A stretch of 64,000 bases of DNA from Cladopsammia gracilis (lineage: Eukaryota; Cnidaria; Anthozoa; Scleractinia; Dendrophylliidae). The translations under genes were made by a program, and so were the position numbers. Below, in pieces: positions 33,331-44,300 of the stretch. The stretch covers positions 1,416,001 to 1,480,000 of the forward strand of contig JAJGOT010000089.1 in NCBI GenBank assembly GCA_022457155.1, read 5' to 3'. Each line of letters begins with the position of its first letter. The stretch's first letter is position 1. The notes beneath the pieces were generated by a model, which saw only the letters and a program-made list of their open reading frames with translations, had not been told where the DNA came from and made no database searches.

Positions 33331-36300
33331 CTAGCCTGAGTTGTTATTTGGGTCTATTTTTGACTTTGATTCTGGTTCCTTTGCTCTTGAAGGATGTTTC
33401 TGCGATCGCTTATCCGTGTATGGTTTCCTCGTCACTCTGTCATGAACTCTTTTGCTTGAGTTGCCCCTGACATGGGCTGGTTTTGAATCCACAACAGTTC
33501 TTTTCTCTGCATGCCTTTGTGGCCTGCCTTCGTGCAGCCCACCCGCATTGCGATCCTCCTCCCTCAAAGATTTTGTCATACCCTTATCAATCAGGGATGT
33601 CTGATTCGTCCCTTTATCATTTACCTTCTGGTCTCGACTGCAGTCAGACCGGTCATTCTTGTCAGCTGAAGCAACCTTTTCGCCCCCATGGGGATTCCAG
33701 TTTGTTGAATCATATTCAATGTGTTCGTTTGAGAACCTTACTGTTCTTTGACTGCGTTCTGTTTTGTTGTTTTTACCAGAATCTGGACTTGAAACAGTAA
33801 TGATATCACTTGAAGCTCCATTAGATGGTTGCCCGTGGTTTGACGATGAAACTACAACAGAACTTGGTTGTGTACCTGTAGGCTTGTTTCTTCTGTTGCG
33901 GCTTCCTTTGAATCGCTGAGGTTTTGGAGATGGATTCCTGTCTTTCCAAGGGACATTACGTGGCCGGCAACCATTGTAGTCTTTTGACGGATCTTTCCAA
34001 GTCCTTCCAGATGAACTCTTTTCTTGCAAAGGTCTATCAATTTTCTGTGCTGAGCTGGCATCACTTAGTGAATCAAAACAAACAGCGTCCATACAGCTAC
34101 CATCGGGTGATAGTCGTCTTCCCATAGCCACTGCACTCTCCTCACGAGACAAGATAGTAATCTGTTTATGAACAGGCTCCCCGTGGGCTTGAGATAGAGG
34201 GTGGCTGAAATACCCCTTCGAGCTATCCAAATAACACGTGTCTCTTGCCTTGTTAAGGTGTTCTTTACCATTTTCAGATACCTCATTGTAACATAGCTGA
34301 GCCAAGCTAAAGACTTGGTCAACATTTCTGTTTTCTGATACTTCACCAGACGAGACATCTTTTCCTTTCAAAAGCACAGTGTCATTCTGATTCCCTTCAT
34401 TTGTTATTAACATTGAACAACCCGGATCATCTTCCAATTGTGCGGAAATTGATTCATTATTAAGAGTAGCATGGTCGCAAAGTGTGTGAAAGCAACTGCT
34501 TGCAGGTGCTTTTATCACTTCAAATGGACTGTCACTTGAAGCAGTTGACGACAACTCAGAACCGGACTCTTCTTTCGCATCACCAACAGGTGAGCAACTG
34601 AAGTCCATTGCTAGGCTTGGATACTCAACTGCTGGCGTAACTAGTGATAGAGTAGTTGTGGGTTGTGTGCTTTCGACATCTAACATTGCACCTGTTGTTT
34701 CTTGTGCTAGCCCAAAGGGATTGCCATAAAATGGCACAGGGGGACAAGTGAAACCTGTGGAGCCTTGCCAAACTTGGTACATCTGTGGCCGATACTGTGA
34801 TTGTGGCATTGTAGTTGACGGAAATCCAGCAACTGGTGGAACTGCACTGGAGAACATCATTTGATTTCTGTACTGAAGGTATGGCGGCATGAACACGTGG
34901 GGATGGGTTTGCATCATGTGAGGTGGAACAATGGACCGGATTTGATTGGGATAGCCAAATGATGTGAAGTATGGCTGTAAAAGAGGCAGCGCCTGCTGTG
35001 CTTGATGAAATGTCCCATATGGATTAACATATGATGGAAAGGACCCCTGAGGATAGTTCACGCCTGGAATGGAAGGCGTTAGATACATCCCCTCATTCAT
35101 GCTTCCTACCCAAGTAGTTTGATCTGGCCGTTGATGAACTGTGTCAGGAGTAAACCCTCGCTCGGCACCAAGAGGAGGTTGACGTGAAAAAGCATCCACA
35201 GACTCGCCACTGGTACTGCTACTTTCTGATGAGAGTTCAGCCTGTAAATCGTGACGACAGTGCTCCACATCATCAGTGTTCACATCCTGACAAGCCAATC
35301 CTTCACTCATGACAAATCTTCCACATGCTGGCTGGTCTAACGCGTGTTCTGGGAAAGATGCATGTGGCATTTGCTGCAACTCTTGCCATGGAATACTGGT
35401 GTTATCACTTTTCCCCATCACCAGCTCATTTTGACTCGATTCATTTTTCTCTGCAAGCACGGGATCTTGGGAAGTAACAACAGCCACTTCGCAATCAGAC
35501 GTTTTCTCTTGGTGGCTAGTTTTGTCTATGGCAATCACTGATTCACCACCTTTTGAAATGTTTTCACCACAAATGTTGCTATTGTCGCTGCAAAATGCAA
35601 TTTTATCATTGCTGTCTTTTATAGAATTGCTCTCACCTGTCGTCAAACTAGATTCCATCTGACTATGACTTTCTTCATTGCCTGAAGTCAATAATGGATT
35701 CCCCATCACTTTCTTATCATTATCTTCCTCTGTGTCAACCACTTTCTTACATTCGGGAATACTACATTTTTTAGGCTGGTCGTGAAGACGAGTATCAAGA
35801 GCTCCTTGTGTCGACTGTGGACGAGTTGCATTGTTATCAGATTGAGTAGTAGTTTCCATCTGTCCAGGTTTCATGGCATCTGCAGACGATTCTAAGTTTA
35901 CTGGGGATGTGTCTATTCCTCTGTTAAAATCAGCAACAGCAGTTTGGTCTTTGTTATTTGAACCGGTTTCATGTAACTCATTTTCATCATTCATTTTAGA
36001 ATCAGAACCTCCACTGTTTTCAACAGGAACAAGAATAGCAATATCCCCTATGAAAACACTGGTGAATTCCTGTTTGACCTCTTTTGTGGACAAGTCATCG
36101 CTCAGGTTGGGAATGACTGTAGAATGCAACTCTTTATCTATCGTCCTAAGTAAATCTTCACCCGAGGAACGACTCTGATCACAAGGTGAGCCTTGGAATT
36201 GCAGTTCCATCTTGTTTGATGATTCTTGTCCATTTGGAGAAATTTGATTGCCACATTGTTCAGTTTTCTTAACACTGGAACGTTTTTGGGGTGTATCAGT

Positions 36301-37217
36301 TGATTTTGGTGTCTTCTCCTTAGTGAACTCTTTTTTACTTCCCTTTGTCGAAACCACGGCTTCCCTTTTCGCCTTGCCCTCCCATTTGCTATCTTTCACC
36401 GGTTTGTTTGATCTGCCAACTCTTTTTTCTCTCGACTCTGTCGAAAACTTAGATTTTGGGCGAGAAGTTTTTTCTCTAGCTTCTGCTTCTGTCACTTTAG
36501 CACGGGGCTTCTTACTATTGACCTCGGCATTTCGATTTTCATGTCTTTCAGAATGGGAATGGGCAACCTTGGAACCACTACATGAAGATGGGTTTTCTCG
36601 CTTTTCTCTCGGACTTAATTTCCCTTTGGTTTTTCCTGATTGAGCGGATGAGAAGTCATCAACGTCAAGGCTCAGAGGAGTGGGGATGGTGCACTTCAGA
36701 GTAAAGTTTTTACGAGGTCCAGCCATCGCTGCTTCACTTTCCCAGTCTTCGCCACCTTCGGCCTGGTTACATGATTTGGATTCTGGTCGACTTCTTTCAG
36801 CAGACATCTTTGGTTTCTGTTCACGTTCAGAGTGCCTATGCTGTACTTGATCTCCATTTGTCTGAAGTTCTGGTGACTCTTGTTTTGAAGTAGAAGCGGA
36901 GTGGTCATGTTGCACTTGATCCCTATTTGTCTGTTGTTCTGGTGACTCTTGCAATGAATTAGAAGCGGCTAATTTCTCCTCATGGAGCTTTGAATACGCT
37001 CTTGATCCCTGGTTTTCGAGCCCCTTTCCACTAAAATGCAAGGCTATGACTTTGGCAACCTTGCGTTCAATTCCATAACTTTTCATCACCTCATAGAAAT
37101 CCATGAAAGAGCAGCACTCTTCAAAGATTGTTTTCAGGGAGTTATATGTAATCCCCTCTTTCAGCAGCTTCTTGATCGCCATGTTCTTGCTACAGGCATC
37201 CAGTTTGCAAAGGTTTT
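33331..37217 (-). CDS. Large last exon: long low-complexity protein, C-terminal ~1,295 residues
   Basis: One exon of 3,887 bases encodes about 1,295 residues to a stop at 33331. Only the first 80 look folded: LCKLDACSKNMAIKKLLKEG and YEVMKSYGIERKVAKVIALH suggest a helical domain. Then comes Ser/Thr/Lys/Glu-rich sequence with a duplicated QESPE-QTN-DQVQH unit, a Pro/Tyr/Gln-rich stretch near the middle (PYFTSFGYPNQIRSIVPPHM) and a basic C-terminal part with KGSRNRRNKPTGTQ, like RNA-binding or scaffold regions. The acceptor is GTTCTAG/AAAACC, phase 1, continuing from exon 37485-37540. No family was recognised. Upstream exons suggest an exonuclease-like domain, which makes a nuclease with a long disordered tail one possibility. 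Confidence 0.8.
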
Positions 37218-37484
37218 CTAGAACACAACAAGAAAGTAGCAAATTAATGTTAACTCGCGAAAAAAAGAAAGAAAAAAATCCTCTTGAAAAATACTCGAAT
37301 CAATTTCGATATATTTTTTTGTGTGTGTGAAGATGCCTTTTGAGACAAGACTGTGACAAAAAACAACTTCTTTCAGGGGACAAAGTCATACATAATTCAG
37401 TACACACACTGTGCAGTACAGTGTACAGGTACTGAAATTGTTTTGGAAAAACGTAACTGCATGGACATAAAACATGACCTTTAC

Positions 37485-37540
37485 CTTCTAAAATTGCCTG
37501 CTGTTGTTTAAATCCACTTTGTGAAATGTAATACTCCAGT
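37485..37540 (-). CDS. Upstream exon of the large minus-strand gene
   Basis: The 56-base exon encodes LEYYISQSGFKQQQAILE, between acceptor TATTGTAG/ACTGG and donor TAGAAG/GTAAAG. It is the only stop-free frame and it joins in phase to the 3.9-kb exon. The frame needs two bases from the exon before it (phase 2), which matters for the exon at 38327-38388. Confidence 0.7.
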
Positions 37541-37820
37541 CTACAATAAACAAAAAGTATGGTAAGAACTCAGTGTTTTCAGTTGAACCCGTAACCTGTA
37601 ACACTTGTGAAGGGTGTCACTAGTAAGTGTTACAGCTGTGAATCAAGGTGTTTAAATACAATGTTTAGTAAGACCTTTTGGCCATGGGCCACATTGTTAC
37701 GGCTGTTAACAGAAATGGAACAGTTGATTAAAAAGTTATCTAGAACACTGGAACTGACACTTGAACAAACTAAAAAAAATGGCAATCGTTGTAGACAAGA
37801 TTCCCAAATGTAGGGGCAGT

Positions 37821-37959
37821 ACGCAGCTCTTACAAGGTCTTCTCTGATTTGCTGAGAAAACAATAGAACAAACAAAACAGCAATGGACCCTAGCCCTGAA
37901 AACAATAGAGCTGTGTGATACCCAGGTCCAATGAAATTAGAGGTTTTTAAGAGCTGCGT
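37821..37959. mobile_element. MITE family copy A (ACGCAGCTCTTACAAGG termini)
   Basis: The ends ACGCAGCTC and GAGCTGCGT are inverted. The interior includes GGACCCTAGCCCTGAAAACA and CCAATGAAATTAGAGG. Copies B (40.01 kb) and C (57.90 kb) carry the same interior in the opposite orientation. Confidence 0.7.
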
Positions 37960-37979
37960 GGTATCTGCAAATGTACAGT

Positions 37980-38200
37980 GTCCGTAAACGATATGTACTA
38001 AACTTACTGTACATAAGAATTCAGTTTACCAAGATTGTACAAACTTTGTATGATTATTTTAACGGGGACGGGAAAAACTGTCCTTTGTTCGTATTAATGG
38101 GTGTCCGTATTACCCTAAGCGGGTAAATTTTAGAGAAAATGTATGGGCGTTCAGCCAGGACCAAAGAAGGTGTTTGTTAAGCGGGGTTCAACTGTACTGT
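37980..38200. mobile_element. Possible Tigger/pogo-like remnant
   Basis: TTAAGCGGGGTTCAACTGTAC at the right resembles the end of Tigger-type elements (CAGTTGAACCCCGCTTAA in reverse). GTGTCCGTATTACCCTAAGCG is the typical interior. The left end is unclear. Confidence 0.3.
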
Positions 38201-38326
38201 AAGAGGTATCAAACCCTGAATAATCGTCTTGAGTCTGGAACACTTGTTTGCTACAATCACTCCAAATATACTGAGTTGAGGACATTAAATCGATTGTCAT
38301 TCATATTAATTTTGAAGAACACATAC

Positions 38327-38388
38327 CTTTCTTTGGTTGACGAATATTTCCACCATTGCTTCCACATCACCCATGGCTCTGTGTCTGT
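38327..38388 (-). CDS. Exon with DEDDh-exonuclease motif III (HxAxxD)
   Basis: The 62-base exon lies between acceptor ATTTTAG/ACAG and donor GAAAG/GTATGT. In one frame it encodes RHRAMGDVEAMVEIFVNQRK. The His, Ala and Asp spacing matches the last motif of DEDDh 3'-5' exonucleases (DnaQ/TREX/PML-exonuclease type), where His and Asp sit in the active site. The exons on either side demand the other frame (phase 0 in, phase 2 out), which would instead give a Trp-rich peptide. Either a micro-exon or an assembly indel is missing, the gene is degenerating, or the motif is coincidental. Motifs I and II (DxE and the second Asp) were not found upstream. Confidence 0.5.
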
Positions 38389-38823
38389 CTAAAATGAAAA
38401 AAAATATGATGTTAAAACATCTTAACAGTCTCAATGCTAACATGCAAATTCCCCTAACTCTGAGTACCTGATCTTGATATATTTCTTTAATGTTATGGGT
38501 GTAAGAAGTTGTTTTTGATTGATTACACATGTATCTTTGTTGATCATTCCTTTATTCCTATGACTTGTATGTTTAATCATGTAGTAATATAACGTTAAGA
38601 ATGAACTCATGAATATTATATTGACCAAGACAGGTCAGCCTGGACAGGAAAAAAGTGGCTCTTGGTAATGGCACACAGACCTCTCTGGCCCTCTCACTCA
38701 GCCAATAAGTACATTACGATGCCTAGCCAAACAACAATAATATTGTATTTTTACTCCATAGACATTTCAAGTTTCACGGTATGACTCACTAATACCTCCA
38801 ATTGATATCTTAGAGCTAATTAC

Positions 38824-38913
38824 CTTTAAAGCTTTTACTTGTAAAAATTTCTTGAAAAGTCCATCAAGGGAAAGTTTTGTGTGAGACAACAACTTTTCCC
38901 CTTTGTCTTTCAA
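38824..38913 (-). CDS. Upstream exon of the exonuclease-like gene
   Basis: The 90-base, 30-codon exon encodes KLLSHTKLSLDGLFKKFLQV between acceptor AATCTCTTTAG/TTGAAAG and donor TTAAAG/GTAATT. Only one frame is stop-free. A Leu-rich segment with SLDGL about 20 residues before HxAxxD fits a DEDDh fold. Exons further 5', including the start codon, were not identified between here and 41.19 kb. Confidence 0.5.
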
Positions 38914-39125
38914 CTAAAGAGATTAGAATAAAGAAAGTTAAAATGGTACAATGTGTACATCTCATAGAAAGGTATAAGCCATAGCAGGTCACTACTTATT
39001 TCCAGTTATCACAGAGTTTCAATAGAATACGCACAGGACCGCGAACGAAAATGCTGCTAGTGAACGTAGGATCTATAAAAGATCTAAACAGCCAAAAATA
39101 GCAGTAGGCAAACAAACAAACAAAG

Positions 39126-39325
39126 AAGCAAGGCTGATACTACGTATAAAAACTTTGCAAGACATCAACATGACACAAGATAGAACCAACAGCATCGTTA
39201 TGGCGTACTGATGAGTTCTAATAGAACGAAACAGCTGTCTACGGCTACGATCCTACTGTGTTGGGTTCTGTCTTGTGTCATGTTGATGTCTTGCAAAGTT
39301 TTTATACGTAGCATCAGGCTTGCTT
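39126..39325. mobile_element. 200-bp fold-back MITE
   Basis: AAGCAAGGCTGATACTACGT at the left is mirrored by ACGTAGCATCAGGCTTGCTT at the right. The arms continue through AAAAACTTTGCAAGACATCA and TGATGTCTTGCAAAGTTTTT, giving about 75 bp of pairing. Confidence 0.8.
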
Positions 39326-39633
39326 CTTTTTTTGTTTGATTACAGAGTTTGCTTGTGTTACAATAAACATCCCATATAAGAACCTACAATAGGCGACAAT
39401 ATTGTTGACACATCATTTTGAACCCCATTTTCTTAGGGACGAGACGCATTTCAGCCCCACCCTCCTTATTCCTTATTGTACTACTTTCTTGTCTGCTTCA
39501 CCTCCCGCCTCGATTAGCCTAAGCTAACCGCGGGTTGCGTGAAAAATTTCCTTTTTTCTTTTCTAGTTTACTTTATTAATTATAATAATAATTTATTAAT
39601 TGTAATTGTAATAATAATAATTGTAATAATAAA

Positions 39634-39640
<7 letters not shown>

Positions 39641-39665
<25 letters not shown>

Positions 39666-39666
39666 G
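39641..39666. repeat. TTG microsatellite
   Basis: About eight TTG triplets in a row, after AAT/ATT-rich sequence. Confidence 0.8.
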
Positions 39667-40010
39667 TAGCAGTACCTTTACGCTGTGAGCTCATTTTATT
39701 GGCGAATTTATTCACCCGTCTGCACACAGCAGTGAAATCGTTTCTAAAGGACAAGAAGCTTTGTTAAATTAAAAAATATTTTGTCACTCTTTTTTGGCAA
39801 ACGCGTTTATTATATCTATTAAATAAATTAGTCCCATAAATAACTATATTACATTTTTTTTTTCTAATTGACCTTACAGTTTGCACTTCATGGAATATAT
39901 CAAACACAAGAAGGCGTTGTTCACCTGGGCTTCTCAAACTCATAAATACATCATCGCATTTGTTCAACACAAGGGAAATCATAAGCGTGACAATGGTTAG
40001 GAACAGTAGG

Positions 40011-40150
40011 CCTGCACCTCTTCAGAACCTCTAATTTCATTGGACCTGGATAAGGTGCACCTCTATTGTGTTTAGGGCTAGGGTCCATTGTGGGTTGTTT
40101 GTTCTATTGTTTTCTTAGCCAATCCTGTGAGGCGTTACGAAAGGTGCAGG
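40011..40150. mobile_element. MITE family copy B (CCTGCACCTC termini)
   Basis: CCTCTAATTTCATTGGACCTG and GGCTAGGGTCCATTGTGGG match copies A and C, but the ends (CCTGCACC and GGTGCAGG) replace the GCAGCTCTTAC ends of the other two. The element can still fold back. Confidence 0.7.
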
Positions 40151-40935
40151 TCTGCCCGTTAGGAAACCCAGATCTCAAATTAACATAGATTTTGCGATTA
40201 TATCCCTTTGTTTACCCTGCATTACATTTAATGATCAGTTTTGGAAGCTACAGTATATCAGACACTCGAAATAATGCATTATCAAGTATCCACCAAGAAG
40301 TCGGTTTCAAAAACAATGCAGCGCCTCTTTTTTTTTTTAACCCACTTCTCGATGTTTTGTTATCATGATGAAACACGCTTCCTCGTGTTTGATATATTAC
40401 AACTAACACCAAAAAGAAAGGAGATAACACGAACGGTTTTTTTTTTTTACGAAATACGGTGAGTTAGATTTCGTCATGAAACACTATCTTGACTGTTCGA
40501 TATCTTCTCAAGTCACTATATAAAGCGAAAAACGAAAACAAGGAAGAAAAAAAAAAACAAATACGTTAACCGGTTACTTTTCAAAAGAGACTATCCATAT
40601 GAACCCCGACTGTTGAAAGGGCACATAACAATTAGCTTTCTCTAGAAATTTGAGACGGATATGCTAGACACTCTTTGTGCAAAACTTTAACCGTTTTAAA
40701 AAATCGATGCTTTTGCCACCCAGCAAATTTGCAGTTTCCGATAGCTGATATTTCCTTAAACATTCAATTGCGTAGATTACTAATTTAAACAAGCTCTTTC
40801 AACTTTTAAAGTCAGTTCGTATTTAGCACGCGACCTTTCGGCGTAAATTCTCATGTTAATAAAAAAAATTGTGCACAATATTAGCAGAAATTTGCTTATA
40901 TAGCATGTAAACTACCACTCCTCTACTGAAAAAAG
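40151..40935. other. Gene-free interval
   Basis: No exon or repeat structure is supported. Short frames with poly-Phe or poly-Lys stretches come from T- or A-runs. Confidence 0.35.
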
Positions 40936-41185
40936 AAAACGTGCCAGAAAAGGCTCGAAAATACACTTCAACCAAACCTACACTGCAATGGGTTTCGCCT
41001 TTGATTGGCTGTTGGGATTTCAGGATTGTATACTGATCGGTTATGGAGTACGTTCACTACAACTCATCTAATGTATGACACTAAAAAATCTGTCAGAAAA
41101 GGCGCGAAAATATGCTTCAACCAAACCTACACTGCAATGGGTTTCGCATTTGATTGGCTGTTGGGATTTAAGGTCTGCATTCTGA
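40936..41185. repeat. Direct ~90-bp duplication with CCAAT-type boxes
   Basis: Copies at about 40940-41035 and 41090-41180 share AACCAAACCTACACTGCAAT and TTTGATTGGCTGTTGGGATT. The second copy ends against the stop codon of the TXNDC5-like gene, so it lies in that gene's 3' UTR or just beyond. Confidence 0.75.
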
Positions 41186-41189
41186 TTGG

Positions 41190-41309
41190 TTACAACTCAT
41201 CGTGATGCTGCACAGCAAAGTTATACAGACTGTCCAAATCTCTGGGCCCCTTGTACTCTTGTTTTTGAACTCCCTTACTAAACAGAATCAACGTGGGGTA
41301 ACCAGTGAT
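41190..41309 (-). CDS. TXNDC5: TXNDC5-like exon 12 (last)
   Basis: Encodes ITGYPTLILFSKGVQKQEYK, then the final helix and HDEL at residues 389-392, with TAA at 41190-41192. GYPT holds the cis-proline of domain 3. Acceptor TTTTTTTAG/ATCAC, phase 0. Confidence 0.93.
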   Translation of the reverse strand: MTGYPTLILFSKGVQKQEYKGPRDLDSLYNFAVQHHDEL

Positions 41310-44300
41310 CTAAAAAAAGATGCAGAAAATAATCGTTAAAACATTATCACAAAGGAAGTCGATCCTTTCTATACGCGATACGCTTCTTCGGAAAGTTCCC
41401 ATGCCGACTTTGAACTTATATATCTTAAAAGCATTTAACTAATGCCCACCAAATTTCTGAAATTTATCTGTGAGAACACTTTGATGTGACAGATTTTTGT
41501 TCATGTCATGTGACGATTCCATGGCAACCATCTTTTAACAGGCATATGTACCCAATTGTTTTTGCTTAAATTAACGTCCAAATGAAAAACATAACTTTCT
41601 TGTAGTAACTTGAATGTTACAACTTAAGATCTATTGATTTCGATCAATTTTGACTCAATTTTGGCAATCTTTAATTTTTTTTTTGAAATTAAAAATATTT
41701 GGCAATTTAGGCATTTTTTTAACATTCCCAAAATTCATGATGGCGACCATTTAGAATGATGACGTAATTCCACGTCATATGTCATTATCACGTCATGTGG
41801 CCTAGGCAATTTTAATCCTCTTAAGTTTCATTGTCATAGCTTTAATACTCTTGAAATTACAAAGGGGGTGGGGGAGGGGGGAATCTGCCGGTCCCACAAG
41901 ACCAAATGAAGCCCAGTTTGGACAAAGACACTGAACAGCACAAAGCAGATATTCAAAGAACTAGTGACAATTCATTGACGGGGAGAGGGGGGGGGGGGGG
42001 GGGGGGGACGGAATCCGAGACCGGTCTCAACAGACAAATCACTGAACAGCACGGTGCTGCCTATGCAAAGAACAAGTGCAGGTCCGTTGGATGGGGGGTC
42101 GGAATCCCGCCGGTCTCAGAAGACCAAATAAAGCCTGGTCTGACAGGCAAAACACGAAACAGCACGGAACATCATTGGGTGGAATACGGTATTCCTACAT
42201 AAACTGTTATTGAGTAAGAACCTACCCCAAAACTCTCACAAAGTTCCTGCTCTTCTGTGCAATCAACCTGAGGGGAAAAGATGAATTATGTTGAATGTAG
42301 CTAAGGTGCATTGCAAAAAAAAAAAACATCCTTGTTTGTTCTTTTTTCTCAGATTTCCAAAAAAATCTTGCAATGGTCCAATAGCGTTCCGCCCAGATGA
42401 CATCATATTTGGCAGTATTGCATTGTGGGATCGAAATGCGGACAAATATTTCAAAATGGCTGCCTCGGAAACACCAGTTTTTCGAGTTGTACCCAAGAAC
42501 AGTGCTTCGTAGCACCTGTTTTTTCGTAGCTACCTGCATAGTTCTTGAATGTTTGTACGCATTTCAATCCCATGATGCTGTGCGCCAATTCTATTTTTAG
42601 AATCTGGGCGGAACGCTATTTATGCTAATGAAGAATTATCCATCAAAAGAGTTATTTGTCCAGGTATTATTTTGAAGACAATTGAGACGGATAACTCAAA
42701 GACGACTCAAAGACGGATCTTTGAAGTTTCCTAGTAAACTACAATCGACCTTACTCCCCATACAAGTGTACATGTATGTGTGGCTTCATAGCTCAGTTGG
42801 TAGAGCATTGCACCAGTAATGCAGAGGTCATGGCTTCAAATCCCGCTTTAAGGGATATACTGTCCCGCCGAAATAGCAAAATTTAGCTTAGCTTATTTCC
42901 ACGTTAAATCGCCAAATGCCAACTTAGTTGGATAAAAAGATTTTATAGAGCAAAACAAAAGCAGTAGTTTGGAGATAAAGTGCAGGATTGCAAGGATTGA
43001 AGTGGATTACAGTTCATCAAATTTGATTTATTGACAGGCGGTAAAGAAATCAATGCCATTCTTGTGAAAGTTTGACTTTTCTAGCCGTTATTTTGTCTGT
43101 ATTGTTCATATTTCTTTGCTTCTATCACTTTTGGCAATGGTTTCTTCCAATTTTAAGGTTATGAAGTAAGCTTGAAACAAGCTGCTGCCATAATCATGAA
43201 AACACGATATTTCAGTGTCCCTTTAGGTCCTGACTTTTTTTCAGGCTTCTTTGCAATTGCGTAAAATGCAAACACAACAGACAGGATCATTTCTTCACTT
43301 TACAATAATAATAACGTATTGTAAACCTTGGCAATTCTTGGTCCAGAAGTACTGTCGGCACACCTATTAGCAAGCTGATCCCACACAGGACCAAGTTCTT
43401 GGCAGTGACGGCACCTATAACCACAACAGCAAAAACAAAAGCAGACATTGTATTCAGGACCTACATGTATATTGTTCCATTTAATCATCAAATTACACTT
43501 TGAAAGCAGTTGTAACTACTTATTAAAGAATTTAAAAGTATCTTGCGAGAAATAATGTTTTCTTATGTTTATGGTGCGTCTTATAACCAAGAGTATTAAT
43601 GACATTTTTGGTTTGTAAACTAAACACGATTCACTTGCTAAGTTTAGGGTGCATCTTATAACCAAATAAATACGGTAGCTACTTTATCGATTTCTGCTCG
43701 TTGTCGCGGATAAAGGACAGGAACGATCAGGGTGCTGGCGCAAGTTTTTTTTTGGCCAATCACAAAGCGTAGCAATTCAAAACCAATGAAAGCAATTGCT
43801 TAAAGAATCTGACCCACCCAGTTTGCATTGCGCGCCTACGTTGGTTCATCCACCATTTTCAGGGCCCCCGAAAGTCCATACTGTATAGAGCGTATGCACA
43901 TGACGTCACGGCGGCCATATTGGTGTACCAAAACAATAGAACGGCGGCCATGTTGGTGTACCAAAACAATCCTGTGGGATTTGAACGCTTTTCTTATGTT
44001 AACACTTTCTTTTGTTCCAATAAATTTGCATAGCTGCTTGCCACGTGAGTGCATACGCTCTATAGGCCATTTGCACGATGACGTCATTTGACTACTACTA
44101 CCAGAATTCATTTCGTTTTTCCTTTCTTATTTCAATTTTGTAATCCCAATGCGGTTAAAATAACAATAGCCCTAATTTGCACTACAAAACAAAAAACTAA
44201 GGATTCTGGTAGTAGTAGTCAAATGACGTCATCGTGCAAATGGCCTATTGTAGATGAGAAATTCACTCACGCAAGAGGTGATATGCTTTCCCAAATATGG

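Larger units (their letters stand above)
38914..40010. other. Gene-free interval with a fold-back element
   Basis: Apart from the inverted repeat at 39126-39325 and a TTG/ATT simple repeat near 39.57-39.67 kb, nothing is recognised. The missing 5' exons of the exonuclease-like gene could be here, but none could be supported. Confidence 0.35.

Noticed and set aside
39764..40462. VFDI-containing frames as exonuclease motif I (FDxE)
   Set aside because: VFDIFHE and VFDILQL lie in copies of a local repeat on opposite strands, without flanking splice sites or the rest of the motif.
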